Shown: piece by piece, positions 8,861 to 17,770 of the stretch
Layout of the letters: the number at the start of each line of letters is the position of its first letter
How positions within the stretch are numbered: position 1 is the stretch's first letter
From: Streptococcus constellatus subsp. constellatus
Lineage (GTDB): Bacteria > Bacillota > Bacilli > Lactobacillales > Streptococcaceae
Assembly (NCBI RefSeq): GCF_023167545.1
Contig: NZ_AP014647.1
Span: forward strand, 496,001-560,000
Direction: 5' to 3'
Length of the DNA: 64,000 nt
Position numbers and translations under genes: made by a program
The notes under the pieces: model-generated
The model's database searches: none
The model's input: the letters and a program-made list of their open reading frames with translations, nothing else
What the model was told of the DNA's origin: nothing

Positions 8861-9640
8861 ATGACATTATTAGATGTTCAACATGTTAAAAAGATTTATA
8901 AAACGCGCTTTCAAGGTAATCAAGTCGAAGCGCTGAAAGACATTCATTTCACAGTGGAAAAAGGTGATTATGTCGCCATTATGGGGGAGTCTGGTTCTGG
9001 GAAATCCACCCTCTTGAATATTCTTGCCATGCTGGATAAGCCAACCGAAGGACGCGTCTTTCTTAATGGCACCGATACCGCAACGATTAAAAACAATCAG
9101 GCTTCTAGTTTTCGCAGGGAAAAACTCGGCTTTGTCTTTCAAGATTTCAATCTGTTAGACACGCTTTCGGTCAAGGATAATATTCTCTTGCCACTCGTTT
9201 TATCTCGTCGTCCGATTTCTGAAATGATGAAAGAGTTAGTGGTGACTTGCAATGAACTAGGGATTAACAGCTTACAAGAGAAGTTTCCTTATGAGATTTC
9301 AGGTGGTCAAAAGCAACGGGTGGCAGTGGCACGAGCGATTATTACTGAGCCGGAGATTTTATTAGCGGACGAGCCAACTGGAGCGTTAGATTCAAAATCC
9401 TCTGCGGCGCTTTTAGATGTGTTTGATGACATCAATGACCGCGGACAAACCATTCTTATGGTAACGCATTCGACAGCGGCGGCAAGTCGCGCCAAACGTG
9501 TGCTCTTTATCAAGGATGGGATTTTGTACAATCAGATTTTCCGAGGCGACAAGACGGAGCGGCAGATGTTCCAAGAGATTTCAGATACCTTAACAGTCAT
9601 GGCAAGCGAGGTGGGCGATTATGTTCAAACTAACCAATAA
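8861..9640 (+). CDS. BceA-like ABC transporter ATPase, copy 1
   Basis: Nucleotide-binding subunit (259 residues) of a MacB/BceA-type exporter: Walker A GESGSGKST, Q-loop FQDFNLLD, signature SGGQKQRVAVARA, Walker B ILLADEPTGALD and H-loop VTHS are all intact. BceAB systems free cell-wall precursors from antimicrobial peptides and signal to BceS-type kinases. The first 700 bp are nearly identical to the copy at 14851; only the last few residues (GDYVQTNQ) clearly differ. It overlaps the permease gene by 20 bp. Confidence 0.92.
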   Translation: MTLLDVQHVKKIYKTRFQGNQVEALKDIHFTVEKGDYVAIMGESGSGKSTLLNILAMLDKPTEGRVFLNGTDTATIKNNQASSFRREKLGFVFQDFNLLDTLSVKDNILLPLVLSRRPISEMMKELVVTCNELGINSLQEKFPYEISGGQKQRVAVARAIITEPEILLADEPTGALDSKSSAALLDVFDDINDRGQTILMVTHSTAAASRAKRVLFIKDGILYNQIFRGDKTERQMFQEISDTLTVMASEVGDYVQTNQ

Positions 9641-11603
9641 ACTTGCACTTTCAAACTTGGTAAAAAATCGGAGCTTATACTATCCCTTTGCTCTGGCAAC
9701 CATTGTAGCGACAGCAATTTTATATAGTTTTGTATCGTTAGCTTATAGTCCTAATCTGGAATCTACTTATGGTGGATCGGCTGCTCGTACGACCTTGCAA
9801 TTTGGAATTTGGGTAATTCAGATTGCCGTCTTGATTCTCGTGACCTATGCCAATAGCTTTGTCATGAAAAATCGCTCCAAAGAGCTGGGAGTTTACAGCA
9901 TTTTAGGAATGGAAAAGCACCAGTTGCTTCTGATGACTTTCTTTGAACTGTTTTATTTTGCTTTAGTAACTGTGGGGCTAGGACTTGGTTTGGGTCTCGT
10001 TTTAGACAAATTATTGTTTGCTGTTCTATTGAAATTTATGGGTCTGAAAGTCGTCATTGCTTCAACTTTTCAATGGTTGAATGTCTTTACTGTTCTAGTC
10101 AGTCTGAGTGTTGCCTTTGCGATCATTCTCTTGTTAAACTCTATACGCCTGCTTCGTTACAGCTCGCTTCATTTGATGAGAGAAAAGAAAGCTGGAGAAA
10201 AAAAGGGACGCTTCCTTGGCTTGCAAACATTCCTAGGACTGGGACTGCTAGCTATGGCTTATTACATTGCCCTCACAGTTGAGAAACCAGTTGCCGCAAT
10301 TTTGAATTTTTTTATCGCAGTTCTCATGGTTGTGCTAGCAACTTATCTCCTCTTTAATGCAGGAACGATTACACTATTGCAATTTTTAAAGAAAAGAAAA
10401 AGATACTACTACAAAACGCAGAATTTTATTTCGGTTTCTAATTTGATTTCTCGTATGCGCAAGAATGCAGCTGGATTAGCAACGATTTCCATTCTTTCAA
10501 CCATGCTCTTAGTAACACTGGTGGGCTCGCTTAATATTTATGTTGGCGGGAAAGATTACATGACTTCTTTGTATCCAAAGGATTACAATATCTCAATTAC
10601 AGGTGAAACAACGACAGATAAAAATGCTGCAATTTTACAGGCGGTGAAAGACGTCGTGCGCAAAAAGGGAATACGCAATGCTCAGTATGAAGATTATAGT
10701 TATCAAATTTCCACTATTTCAAAAATCAAGGGAAACCAATTAACAGTTTCTGAAAATACAAAGCAACTAGGCATAGAAGAAGCTCAAAAAATGTTTGGAG
10801 GTTTTCTTATTATCAGTCGTCAAGAATACGAAAAAATGACAGGAAGGAAAGTTCATTTAGCTGATGATGAAGCGCTCCTTTATACCAAAAATCTTCAAAT
10901 CAATCAAAAACAAGCTCTCACAATCAACGGAAAATCATGGAAAATAAAAGAGTATCTGACAACAGATTTCACACATGGAAAGATTAGTACTGACTTTAAC
11001 TTCATATCACAAAAATTTATCTATATGGTGGTTAATCAGCCTAATCAAATTGGTCTTAAAGAAGCCTACACTTATTTTATAGGCATTCAATCTTCTGATA
11101 AAAAGGTCAAACTTCAAGAGAGTCTTTTCGATGCGATTCATGAGCAGCAAGGTCAAGAAAAAGGAGGCGTTGGTGTTTCTGAACGTAAAAGGATTGAAAA
11201 AGAATACCAAGGTGTAACAGGGACTCTCCTCTTTATTGGTATCTTCTTATCAGTGATTTTCTTGCTAGGAACAGTATTGGTTATTTACTACAAACAAATT
11301 TCTGAAGGATACGAAGACCGGGAAGGATTTGTTATTTTGCAAAAAGTCGGTTTAGATGAAAAGCAAACCAAGGCAATCATTCGCAAGCAGATTTTAACAG
11401 TCTTCTTCTTGCCGCTTATTTTTTCCTTTCTTCACATTGCTGCTGCCTTTCACATGTTGCAGCTGATTGTAGCCCTCTTAGGCGCAACAAATGTACCACT
11501 TTTAATCCAAACAACCATTACAACCTGCGGGATTTTCCTACTCGTTTATATTCTTGTTTTCATGTTAACATCTAGAAGTTATCGAAAAATCATAGCAAGA
11601 TAA
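9621..11603 (+). CDS. BceB-like FtsX-domain permease, copy 1
   Basis: Membrane subunit of 660 residues with the BceB layout: about ten membrane helices and a large extracellular domain (about residues 310-530) between helices seven and eight. NSFVMKNRSKELGVYSILGM and the C-terminal YYKQISEGYEDREGFVILQKVGLDEKQT (with R588-type basic tail RSYRKIIAR) are shared with the second permease, whereas the extracellular domains differ strongly. That domain determines peptide recognition in this family, so the two transporters probably respond to different ligands. Confidence 0.9.
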   Translation: MFKLTNKLALSNLVKNRSLYYPFALATIVATAILYSFVSLAYSPNLESTYGGSAARTTLQFGIWVIQIAVLILVTYANSFVMKNRSKELGVYSILGMEKHQLLLMTFFELFYFALVTVGLGLGLGLVLDKLLFAVLLKFMGLKVVIASTFQWLNVFTVLVSLSVAFAIILLLNSIRLLRYSSLHLMREKKAGEKKGRFLGLQTFLGLGLLAMAYYIALTVEKPVAAILNFFIAVLMVVLATYLLFNAGTITLLQFLKKRKRYYYKTQNFISVSNLISRMRKNAAGLATISILSTMLLVTLVGSLNIYVGGKDYMTSLYPKDYNISITGETTTDKNAAILQAVKDVVRKKGIRNAQYEDYSYQISTISKIKGNQLTVSENTKQLGIEEAQKMFGGFLIISRQEYEKMTGRKVHLADDEALLYTKNLQINQKQALTINGKSWKIKEYLTTDFTHGKISTDFNFISQKFIYMVVNQPNQIGLKEAYTYFIGIQSSDKKVKLQESLFDAIHEQQGQEKGGVGVSERKRIEKEYQGVTGTLLFIGIFLSVIFLLGTVLVIYYKQISEGYEDREGFVILQKVGLDEKQTKAIIRKQILTVFFLPLIFSFLHIAAAFHMLQLIVALLGATNVPLLIQTTITTCGIFLLVYILVFMLTSRSYRKIIAR

Positions 11604-11610
11604 GTATTTT

Positions 11611-11645
11611 GAACCATTCGTCTTTTGGCGAGTGGTTTTATCTTG
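11611..11645 (+). terminator. Probable terminator after the first BceAB pair
   Basis: Stem GAACCATTCG / CGAGTGGTTTT with a short loop and a T-rich tail, eight bp after the permease stop. Confidence 0.6.
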
Positions 11646-11751
11646 CAATTCTGACCTCTTGTCTAGCCAGCAAAACCTCTTATCCAAAAATACGAGATTT
11701 TTTAAAAAATGAGGAGTATGATAAGCTCATAAAATCTATTGGAGGAACGTT

Positions 11752-12618
11752 ATGATACTAGAAACACGACATCTTAGTAAAATTTATGGTAACAAGAGAG
11801 CAGTTCATAATCTGAATCTTCAGATTGAAGCAGGTAGTTTTACGGCTATTTTAGGGCCAAATGGTGCTGGAAAGTCCACAACAATTCAAATGTTAACCAG
11901 ACTTTTGCAACCTACAACAGGAGAGATCTTGTATAATAGTAACATTAAATTAGGCGTTGTTTTCCAAAATAGTGTTTTGGATGATATGCTAACAGTACGA
12001 GAAAATTTAGACATTAGGGCAGGTCAATATAATATGATTGACAAAGGAAAAGTTGATAGTTTAATTGAGCAATTAGGGTTGAAAAAATTTTCAACACAAT
12101 TATATGGGACTTTATCAGGTGGGCAAAAGCGACGAGTAGATATCGCACGTGCTTTATTGAATAACCCAGATGTTCTCTTTCTTGATGAACCAACTACAGG
12201 TTTAGATATTCAAACTAGGAAAGCCATTTGGGAGCTGATTCACCAGTTGCAAATAAAAGAGAAGATGACGGTTATCTTAACCACTCATTATTTAGATGAA
12301 GCAGATGATGCAGATATGATTTATATTGTGGATCACGGTCAAGTGATTGCTAAGGGCTCTGCTAATCAGATTAAAGAGAACTATGCTCAGAATTTTCTCA
12401 AGGTATTCGTGACCGATACTGCTGATTTTAAAGAAATTTTGAAGGAAGAGATTCCTTTTGAGGAAGTAAGAGTGAATGAACTGTTGATTCACCCAGAAAC
12501 GACAGAAAAGGCTTTAGAAATTCTAACATGTGGTCGCTCTTTTATTCGACAATTTGAATTTCGACCAGGAACAATGGACGATGCTTTTATGGCGTTGACA
12601 GGAAGAGAGGTACGTTAA
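11752..12618 (+). CDS. ABC-2 type transporter ATPase
   Basis: A 288-residue DrrA-like ATPase with Walker A GPNGAGKST, signature LSGGQKRRVDIARAL, Walker B VLFLDEPTTGLD and H-loop TTHYLDEADD. A C-terminal extension of about 80 residues is usual for drug or peptide exporters of this class. It has its own strong ribosome site (TTGGAGGAACGTT) and is followed one bp later by its permease. It and the next three genes sit between the two BceAB modules and probably form one operon with the LytTR regulator. Confidence 0.88.
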   Translation: MILETRHLSKIYGNKRAVHNLNLQIEAGSFTAILGPNGAGKSTTIQMLTRLLQPTTGEILYNSNIKLGVVFQNSVLDDMLTVRENLDIRAGQYNMIDKGKVDSLIEQLGLKKFSTQLYGTLSGGQKRRVDIARALLNNPDVLFLDEPTTGLDIQTRKAIWELIHQLQIKEKMTVILTTHYLDEADDADMIYIVDHGQVIAKGSANQIKENYAQNFLKVFVTDTADFKEILKEEIPFEEVRVNELLIHPETTEKALEILTCGRSFIRQFEFRPGTMDDAFMALTGREVR

Positions 12619-12619
12619 C

Positions 12620-13483
12620 ATGATGATGCTAATGAAAAGAAATATTTTGCTCTATTTTCGTAATCGTAGTGGGGTAATTTTATCGCTTCTTGGAGCTATG
12701 ATTTCCTTTATTTTGTATTTAGTTTTTTTAAAAGTAAATATCAAGGATTCATGGAGTCAGGTTCCTCATAGCAATCAATTGTTGGATTCGTGGCTCATCG
12801 GTGGGACACTTGCTATTACAGGATTGACCACGACATTTTCCAGTTTCTCTCAACTAGCAAAAGATAGAGGAAGCAAAGTAACACAAGATTTGATTCTGAC
12901 AGACTTGGGACGTTGGGGCTTGTCTATCAGTTACCTTCTGAGTACGACCTTTATTGGATTTTTGATGCAAATCATTATGTTTGCTGTCATGGAAGGCTAC
13001 TTTATCTGGGAAGATCAGATTGTCTTTGATTGGACTTTGCTGCCTCAAATTCTCTTTATTATGGTGCTCAATGCACTCTTATGTTCTATTTTTAATGGTA
13101 TTCTTGTGAATCGTTTCAAATCAGTAGATACGCTTGGAAAGTTAGCAACAATTATCGGAGCTGCTTCTGGCTTCTTAGTTGGAACTTACATTCCAATAGG
13201 AGTTCTGCCATCGTTTGCTCAAATGATTATGAAATGTACCCCCTCTACTTATGTTGCATCTCTCTTTAGGCAAGTAATGATGAAAGATAACTTAGCTACT
13301 ACTTTTCATCATAATACAGCAGCGCAAGATTATTTTAAAAAGATGATGGGGATTCAATTAAAATGGGACTCTCTATTGACAATAAAAGAAACATGCTATA
13401 TAGTTGTAATAGTTTTAGTTGCTTTGCTTTTTATTTGGATAATCCAACAGATTGCTACCAATCGGTGGACTAAAACTGCTTAA
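12620..13483 (+). CDS. ABC-2 type transporter permease
   Basis: Membrane subunit of 287 residues with about six helices (first at residues 15-38, last near 262-280) and the ABC-2 feature of a hydrophobic GFLVGTYIPIGVLPSFAQ segment. It pairs with the ATPase that ends just upstream. The substrate is unknown; drug or peptide export is inferred from the ATPase type. Confidence 0.85.
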   Translation: MMMLMKRNILLYFRNRSGVILSLLGAMISFILYLVFLKVNIKDSWSQVPHSNQLLDSWLIGGTLAITGLTTTFSSFSQLAKDRGSKVTQDLILTDLGRWGLSISYLLSTTFIGFLMQIIMFAVMEGYFIWEDQIVFDWTLLPQILFIMVLNALLCSIFNGILVNRFKSVDTLGKLATIIGAASGFLVGTYIPIGVLPSFAQMIMKCTPSTYVASLFRQVMMKDNLATTFHHNTAAQDYFKKMMGIQLKWDSLLTIKETCYIVVIVLVALLFIWIIQQIATNRWTKTA

Positions 13484-13509
13484 ATTGATGGAAAGTTAGA
13501 GATATTCTT

Positions 13510-13965
13510 TTGCAGACTAAATTTACAATGGATCCGACCATTCCTTCAAACGATCCACTTGTCATGATTAAAGCGGATAGGTTGGAAGATGAAGCTAAAG
13601 AAATTTTTGAATATGTACATCGTTATAAGTCATCCTATAACAATGTGATTCCTATAAAAACAGATGATAAAATTGTTATGCTGAAAACGGATCAAATTAT
13701 CCTGGCAGATATCAACCAAACAACACTGATGTTGTATTGTATGGATGCTATTTATACTACAAAAGAAACGCTTACGCATTTTCAAAATCGTGTCAATCGC
13801 CAAAATTTTGTTCAAATTTCTAAGCATGCGATTATTAATATCGATCATTTGTTGTCATTATCGGATAGTTTTTCAGGGAATATGACAGCTAGATTGACAA
13901 ACAATATTAAATCAAGTGTCAGTCGAAAATATGTCAAGTTGTTGATGGATTATCTGGGTCTGTAG
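13510..13965 (+). CDS. LytTR-domain transcriptional regulator without a receiver
   Basis: A 151-residue protein with a short N-terminal helical part and a LytTR DNA-binding domain from about residue 45 (DDKIVMLKTDQIILADINQ, then FVQISKHAIINIDHLLSL). The start is taken as TTG at 13510, because the family usually has a few residues before the FTMDPTIP segment; an in-frame ATG at 13528 is the alternative. It forms the common LytTR-DUF3021 pair with the next gene, in which the membrane partner usually restrains the regulator. It probably controls the ABC-2 transporter just upstream. Confidence 0.82.
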   Translation: MQTKFTMDPTIPSNDPLVMIKADRLEDEAKEIFEYVHRYKSSYNNVIPIKTDDKIVMLKTDQIILADINQTTLMLYCMDAIYTTKETLTHFQNRVNRQNFVQISKHAIINIDHLLSLSDSFSGNMTARLTNNIKSSVSRKYVKLLMDYLGL

Positions 13966-13977
13966 AAAGGAGCGAAC

Positions 13978-14382
13978 ATGAAAAAAATTGCAACTTCTAT
14001 GTTAGAAGGCCTGCGTACGGGTTCTTTAGCATATTTACTTGTTTTGGCTTTTCGAATCCAAGAATCACCTGTTACGACTTCTAACATTCTCAGTATTTTG
14101 ATAATGAGCGCTTTGATTGGCTTGTTTTCCTTGCTGTTTGAAATTGAACGTTTTTCTTATTTGGTGCAGTTGACGATTCATTTTTTTCTTACTTTAATGG
14201 TGGTTAGTGTCATGATGGTCTATAATGGTTGGGCTTTTAATCTGGCACGGACTGAATTTTGGTTGGATTTTATTGTTATCTACATTTTAATTTGGCTGTT
14301 CGTTCGTTTAGACATTTATCTAAAAACAAAGAAAATCAATGAGGCACTTGTAAAATTAAGAAGAAATCGTACAAGAGAATAA
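13978..14382 (+). CDS. DUF3021 membrane protein, partner of the LytTR regulator
   Basis: A 134-residue protein with four predicted membrane helices (about 15-33, 40-58, 68-82, 97-115) and a basic tail (KTKKINEALVKLRRNRTRE). DUF3021 proteins are found beside LytTR regulators and act as membrane-bound antagonists in known streptococcal pairs. The start has the ribosome site AAAGGAG six nt upstream. Confidence 0.82.
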   Translation: MKKIATSMLEGLRTGSLAYLLVLAFRIQESPVTTSNILSILIMSALIGLFSLLFEIERFSYLVQLTIHFFLTLMVVSVMMVYNGWAFNLARTEFWLDFIVIYILIWLFVRLDIYLKTKKINEALVKLRRNRTRE

Positions 14383-14406
14383 GTTCGATATTGTGGTTAT
14401 ATTCAG

Positions 14407-14440
14407 AAGGCTGAGAACACATGTTCAAGCCTTTTTTCTT
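14407..14440 (+). terminator. Terminator after the LytTR-DUF3021 unit
   Basis: Imperfect stem AAGGCTGAGAAC / GTTCAAGCCTT followed by TTTTTCTT. The T-run touches the third BceR-type operator. Confidence 0.65.
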
Positions 14441-14489
14441 ACAAAAATGTAAGTTTTTAGAGCCTAAATGAAAGGTTAAGTTATGGTAA
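14438..14489 (+). promoter_or_regulatory. BceR-type operator and promoter, copy 3
   Basis: CTTACA-AAAA-TGTAAG at 14438-14453, then 27 nt later AAATGAAAGGTTAAGTTATGG. It lies about 95 bp before the second 42-residue peptide gene and is probably its promoter. Confidence 0.77.
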
Positions 14490-14583
14490 GGCTGTGCTTG
14501 GAGTTGTATCATATAAATGTAAAGAAAAACAGAAAGTTTATAAGAATTTCTGATGACATTCAACTTTTACAAGGAGGCAGATC

Positions 14584-14712
14584 ATGAAAACAAATTTATT
14601 AAAGAAAAAATCCATTGCAAGAACAGAAAAGATTTCCAAAGAGGAGATTGAAAAGACAAAAATGGGTTGTGCAACTAGTCAATATTATTTCTGGCTGCAA
14701 TATAGTCATTGA
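14584..14712 (+). CDS. 42-residue peptide of the BceRS island, copy 2
   Basis: Unrecognised small gene with an excellent ribosome site (AAGGAGGCAGATC before the ATG). The peptide has a basic N-terminal half (MKTNLLKKKSIARTEK), the shared core SKEEIEKTKMGCA, and an aromatic C-terminus (YYFWLQYSH). Length and alignment register are identical to the peptide at 8713, with no gaps. It is flanked by operators: copy 3 upstream, and copy 4 between it and the second BceAB pair. The single Cys29 replaces Tyr of the first peptide. No modification enzyme is encoded nearby. Confidence 0.68.
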   Translation: MKTNLLKKKSIARTEKISKEEIEKTKMGCATSQYYFWLQYSH

Positions 14713-14747
14713 GATATACCTTTTATATCAGTACAGATTCAAGCAAT

Positions 14748-14797
14748 CTTACAAAAATGTAAGATAAAGTGAAAAAATGAAAGGTTAAAGTATGGAA
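14748..14797 (+). promoter_or_regulatory. BceR-type operator and promoter, copy 4
   Basis: CTTACA-AAAA-TGTAAG at 14748-14763, then 26 nt later AAATGAAAGGTTAAAGTATGG. It lies upstream of the second BceAB-like pair; expression of that pair is therefore separable from the peptide gene. Confidence 0.77.
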
Positions 14798-14850
14798 AGT
14801 TGCTTTTCTTTTCAGTATGATAGATGTATAAAAATTATTAGGAGAAAACG

Positions 14851-15618
14851 ATGACATTATTAGATGTTCAACATGTTAAAAAGATTTATAAAACGCGCTT
14901 TCAAGGTAATCAAGTCGAAGCGCTGAAAGACATTCATTTCACAGTGGAAAAAGGCGATTACGTCGCCATTATGGGGGAATCCGGTTCTGGGAAATCCACC
15001 CTCTTGAATATCCTTGCCATGCTGGATAAGCCAACCGAAGGACGCGTCTTTCTTAATGGCACCGATACCGCAACGATTAAAAACAATCAAGCTTCTAGTT
15101 TTCGCAGGGAAAAACTCGGCTTTGTCTTTCAAGACTTCAATCTGTTAGACACCTTGTCTGTGAAAGACAATATTTTACTGCCTTTGGTCTTATCGCGCCG
15201 TCCGATTTCTGAAATGATGAAAAAGTTGGTGGTAACTTGTAATGAACTAGGGATTAACAGCTTACAAGAGAAGTTTCCGTATGAGATTTCAGGTGGTCAA
15301 AAGCAACGGGTGGCAGTGGCACGAGCGATTATTACTGAGCCGGAGATTTTATTAGCGGACGAGCCAACTGGGGCGCTTGATTCAAAATCCTCTGCGGCGC
15401 TTTTAGATGTATTTGATGACATTAATGATCGTGGTCAAACGATACTTATGGTGACGCATTCGACCTCTGCAGCAAGTCGTGCTAAGCGGGTACTTTTCAT
15501 TAAGGATGGCATTTTGTATAACCAAATTTTCCGAGGTGACAAGACGGAGCGGCAGATGTTCCAAGAGATTTCTGATACCTTAACGGTCATGGCAAGCGAG
15601 GTGAATCAAGGTGCTTAG
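14851..15618 (+). CDS. BceA-like ABC transporter ATPase, copy 2
   Basis: A 255-residue ATPase with the same intact motifs as the copy at 8861 and only a few internal substitutions (for example MMKKLV for MMKELV and STSAASR for STAAASR) before different C-termini. At the DNA level the 5' part is almost identical, while parts after about 15150 have more silent changes, which suggests duplication with later gene conversion. It overlaps the permease gene by eight bp. Confidence 0.92.
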   Translation: MTLLDVQHVKKIYKTRFQGNQVEALKDIHFTVEKGDYVAIMGESGSGKSTLLNILAMLDKPTEGRVFLNGTDTATIKNNQASSFRREKLGFVFQDFNLLDTLSVKDNILLPLVLSRRPISEMMKKLVVTCNELGINSLQEKFPYEISGGQKQRVAVARAIITEPEILLADEPTGALDSKSSAALLDVFDDINDRGQTILMVTHSTSAASRAKRVLFIKDGILYNQIFRGDKTERQMFQEISDTLTVMASEVNQGA

Positions 15619-17599
15619 ATTAGCGGGAAAATTAGCGGTTTCTAACCTAGTGAAAAATCGTAGATTATACTATCCATTTGCGTTGGCAACTTGTTTAGTC
15701 GTCGCTATTTCATATATTTTTAACTCTTTAATGTTTAATCCTCATTTACAAAAAATGCAGGGGGCAAGTTCTATTTCATTTGTCTTGGCTCTTGGAGTAA
15801 TTATTGTGACGATTGCTGCAGCGATTATCGTTTTTTATGCTAATAGCTTCGTCATGAAAAATCGTTCGAAAGAGCTAGGTCTTTATGGAATGCTAGGGCT
15901 TAATAAACGTCATCTCTTTACCATGGTGTTCATTGAGTTATTGATTTTAGGATCAACGACTGTCATGATTGGTCTTGGATTTGGTATTGTATTTGATAAA
16001 CTGATTTATGCCTTTTTACTGAAATTGATGGGGTTAAAAGTTGTCTTAGTATCCACGTTTCAATGGGTAGTTCTTATTTCAGTTGTTGTCATCTATGGCG
16101 TTATTTTTGCGGGCTTGGTGCTTGTCAACGGTTTGAGGATTCTACGTTTTAATGCTTTGCAATTGGCCAAAGAAAAGAATAGCGGTGAAAGAAAAGGACG
16201 ATTTCTTCTGATTCAAACGATTATTGGATCGATTTCTTTAGGCTATGCTTATTACCTAGCTCTGAGTGTCAAAAATCCACTGACAGCAATTGGTATATTT
16301 TTTATAGCTGTTCTCTTTGTTATTTTAGGGACTTATCTGCTGTTCAATGCAGGAGTTACGGTATTTTTACGGTTGCTTCAGAAAAATAAACGGTATTATT
16401 ATCAACCTAATAATATGATTTCTGTGTCCAATTTGATTTTTCGGATGAAGAAAAATGCAGTGGGATTGGCAACGATTGCGATTCTTTCAACGATGGTTTT
16501 GGTCACCTTGGCTGGAGGTGTCAATATTTATGCAGGTACTGGTTATCTTAAAAGCGTGATGTATCCCCAAGATTATACGATAAAGGGGAAGGGAGTGCCA
16601 GCTGCTCAATTGGATCAGGCATTGACAGAATTTGCAAAAGAGAATCATTTAACAGTCACTAAGAAAACTGCTTATCAATATTATTCGATGGGAATTAAAA
16701 ATCAAAAGGGCAATCAGCTTGATATTTATCCAAAAGGTGAAACACAAGTTTCTCCACAGGCTTATATTCTGCTGTTTTCAGCTGATGATTATCGGAAAAT
16801 GACGGGCAAAACATTGAATTTAAAAGATAATGAGACAGTAATCTTTGCAAAAGGAATCTCTATCAGGCAAACTCAGCCTCTTAAGCTGAACGGGCAAGAA
16901 TTGATAGTTAAAGAACTTTTAAAAGAGGACTTTGTTCTTGGAAATATTACAGATCAGTATAATATCATTATCCCTCAGTCACTTTTTATGGTGGTCAATG
17001 ACCCACAAAAATTGGTGGATTCACAAAAGCAACATTACACGATTAATACAGAATTATATGGCGGTTTGAATATCAGGGCTTCTAATAAGAAAAAGGGCGA
17101 TTTGGATACAGCTTACCAGAAGAAGCTGAAACAGTTCAATACGACGCTCCCCGATAATGCCGGTGTGTATGGTTATACAAGAATCCAAGGTGTGCAGGAA
17201 ATTATGAGTATGTTAGGTGGCGTTTTCTTTATTGGTATTTTCCTTTCAATTGTCTTTATGCTGGGAACGGTTTTGGTAATCTACTACAAACAGATTTCAG
17301 AAGGGTATGAAGACCGAGACCGCTTTGTAATTTTACAAAAGGTAGGATTAGATGAAAAGCAGACCAAGCGCACCATTCGCAAACAAATTTTGACTGTGTT
17401 CTTCTTACCGCTTGCTTTCGCTTTTATGCATCTGGCATTTGCTTATCATATGCTGAGTCTCATGTTGAAAGTTTTAGGTGTGTTGAATGCATCATTAATG
17501 CTAACTGTTACGCTTAGTGTTTGTACTATCTTCTTTATCGTCTATATACTTGTCTTTCTCATCACATCGCGCAGTTACCGTAAGATTGTGTCAATGTAA
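15611..17599 (+). CDS. BceB-like FtsX-domain permease, copy 2
   Basis: A 662-residue permease starting at a GTG inside the end of the ATPase gene. It shares helices and the C-terminal block (YYKQISEGYEDRDRFVILQKVGLDEKQT) with copy 1, but the extracellular domain (about residues 310-535) is largely different in sequence. About ten membrane helices are visible. It probably acts with the ATPase just upstream, although the near-identical ATPases could be interchangeable. Confidence 0.9.
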   Translation: MLRLAGKLAVSNLVKNRRLYYPFALATCLVVAISYIFNSLMFNPHLQKMQGASSISFVLALGVIIVTIAAAIIVFYANSFVMKNRSKELGLYGMLGLNKRHLFTMVFIELLILGSTTVMIGLGFGIVFDKLIYAFLLKLMGLKVVLVSTFQWVVLISVVVIYGVIFAGLVLVNGLRILRFNALQLAKEKNSGERKGRFLLIQTIIGSISLGYAYYLALSVKNPLTAIGIFFIAVLFVILGTYLLFNAGVTVFLRLLQKNKRYYYQPNNMISVSNLIFRMKKNAVGLATIAILSTMVLVTLAGGVNIYAGTGYLKSVMYPQDYTIKGKGVPAAQLDQALTEFAKENHLTVTKKTAYQYYSMGIKNQKGNQLDIYPKGETQVSPQAYILLFSADDYRKMTGKTLNLKDNETVIFAKGISIRQTQPLKLNGQELIVKELLKEDFVLGNITDQYNIIIPQSLFMVVNDPQKLVDSQKQHYTINTELYGGLNIRASNKKKGDLDTAYQKKLKQFNTTLPDNAGVYGYTRIQGVQEIMSMLGGVFFIGIFLSIVFMLGTVLVIYYKQISEGYEDRDRFVILQKVGLDEKQTKRTIRKQILTVFFLPLAFAFMHLAFAYHMLSLMLKVLGVLNASLMLTVTLSVCTIFFIVYILVFLITSRSYRKIVSM

Positions 17600-17650
17600 G
17601 TTGGAGATTAGTGATAAGCATAATGAAAAATGTTATTGACATAGTAATTA

Positions 17651-17690
17651 AAACAGGAGTAAGTTAAATCTTACTCTTGTTTGAATTTCC
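17651..17690 (+). terminator. Terminator after the second BceAB pair
   Basis: Stem AAACAGGAGTAAG (17651-17663) / CTTACTCTTGTTT (17670-17682) with one wobble pair, then TGAATTTCC. The following permease gene has its own signals. Confidence 0.7.
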
Positions 17691-17770
17691 TTCATAAAAA
17701 ATAGTCTGTCGGATTCCTTTTTAGTTGCTTTTATGGTAGAATAATTCAATCTAGGAAATTGGAGTTTGGG

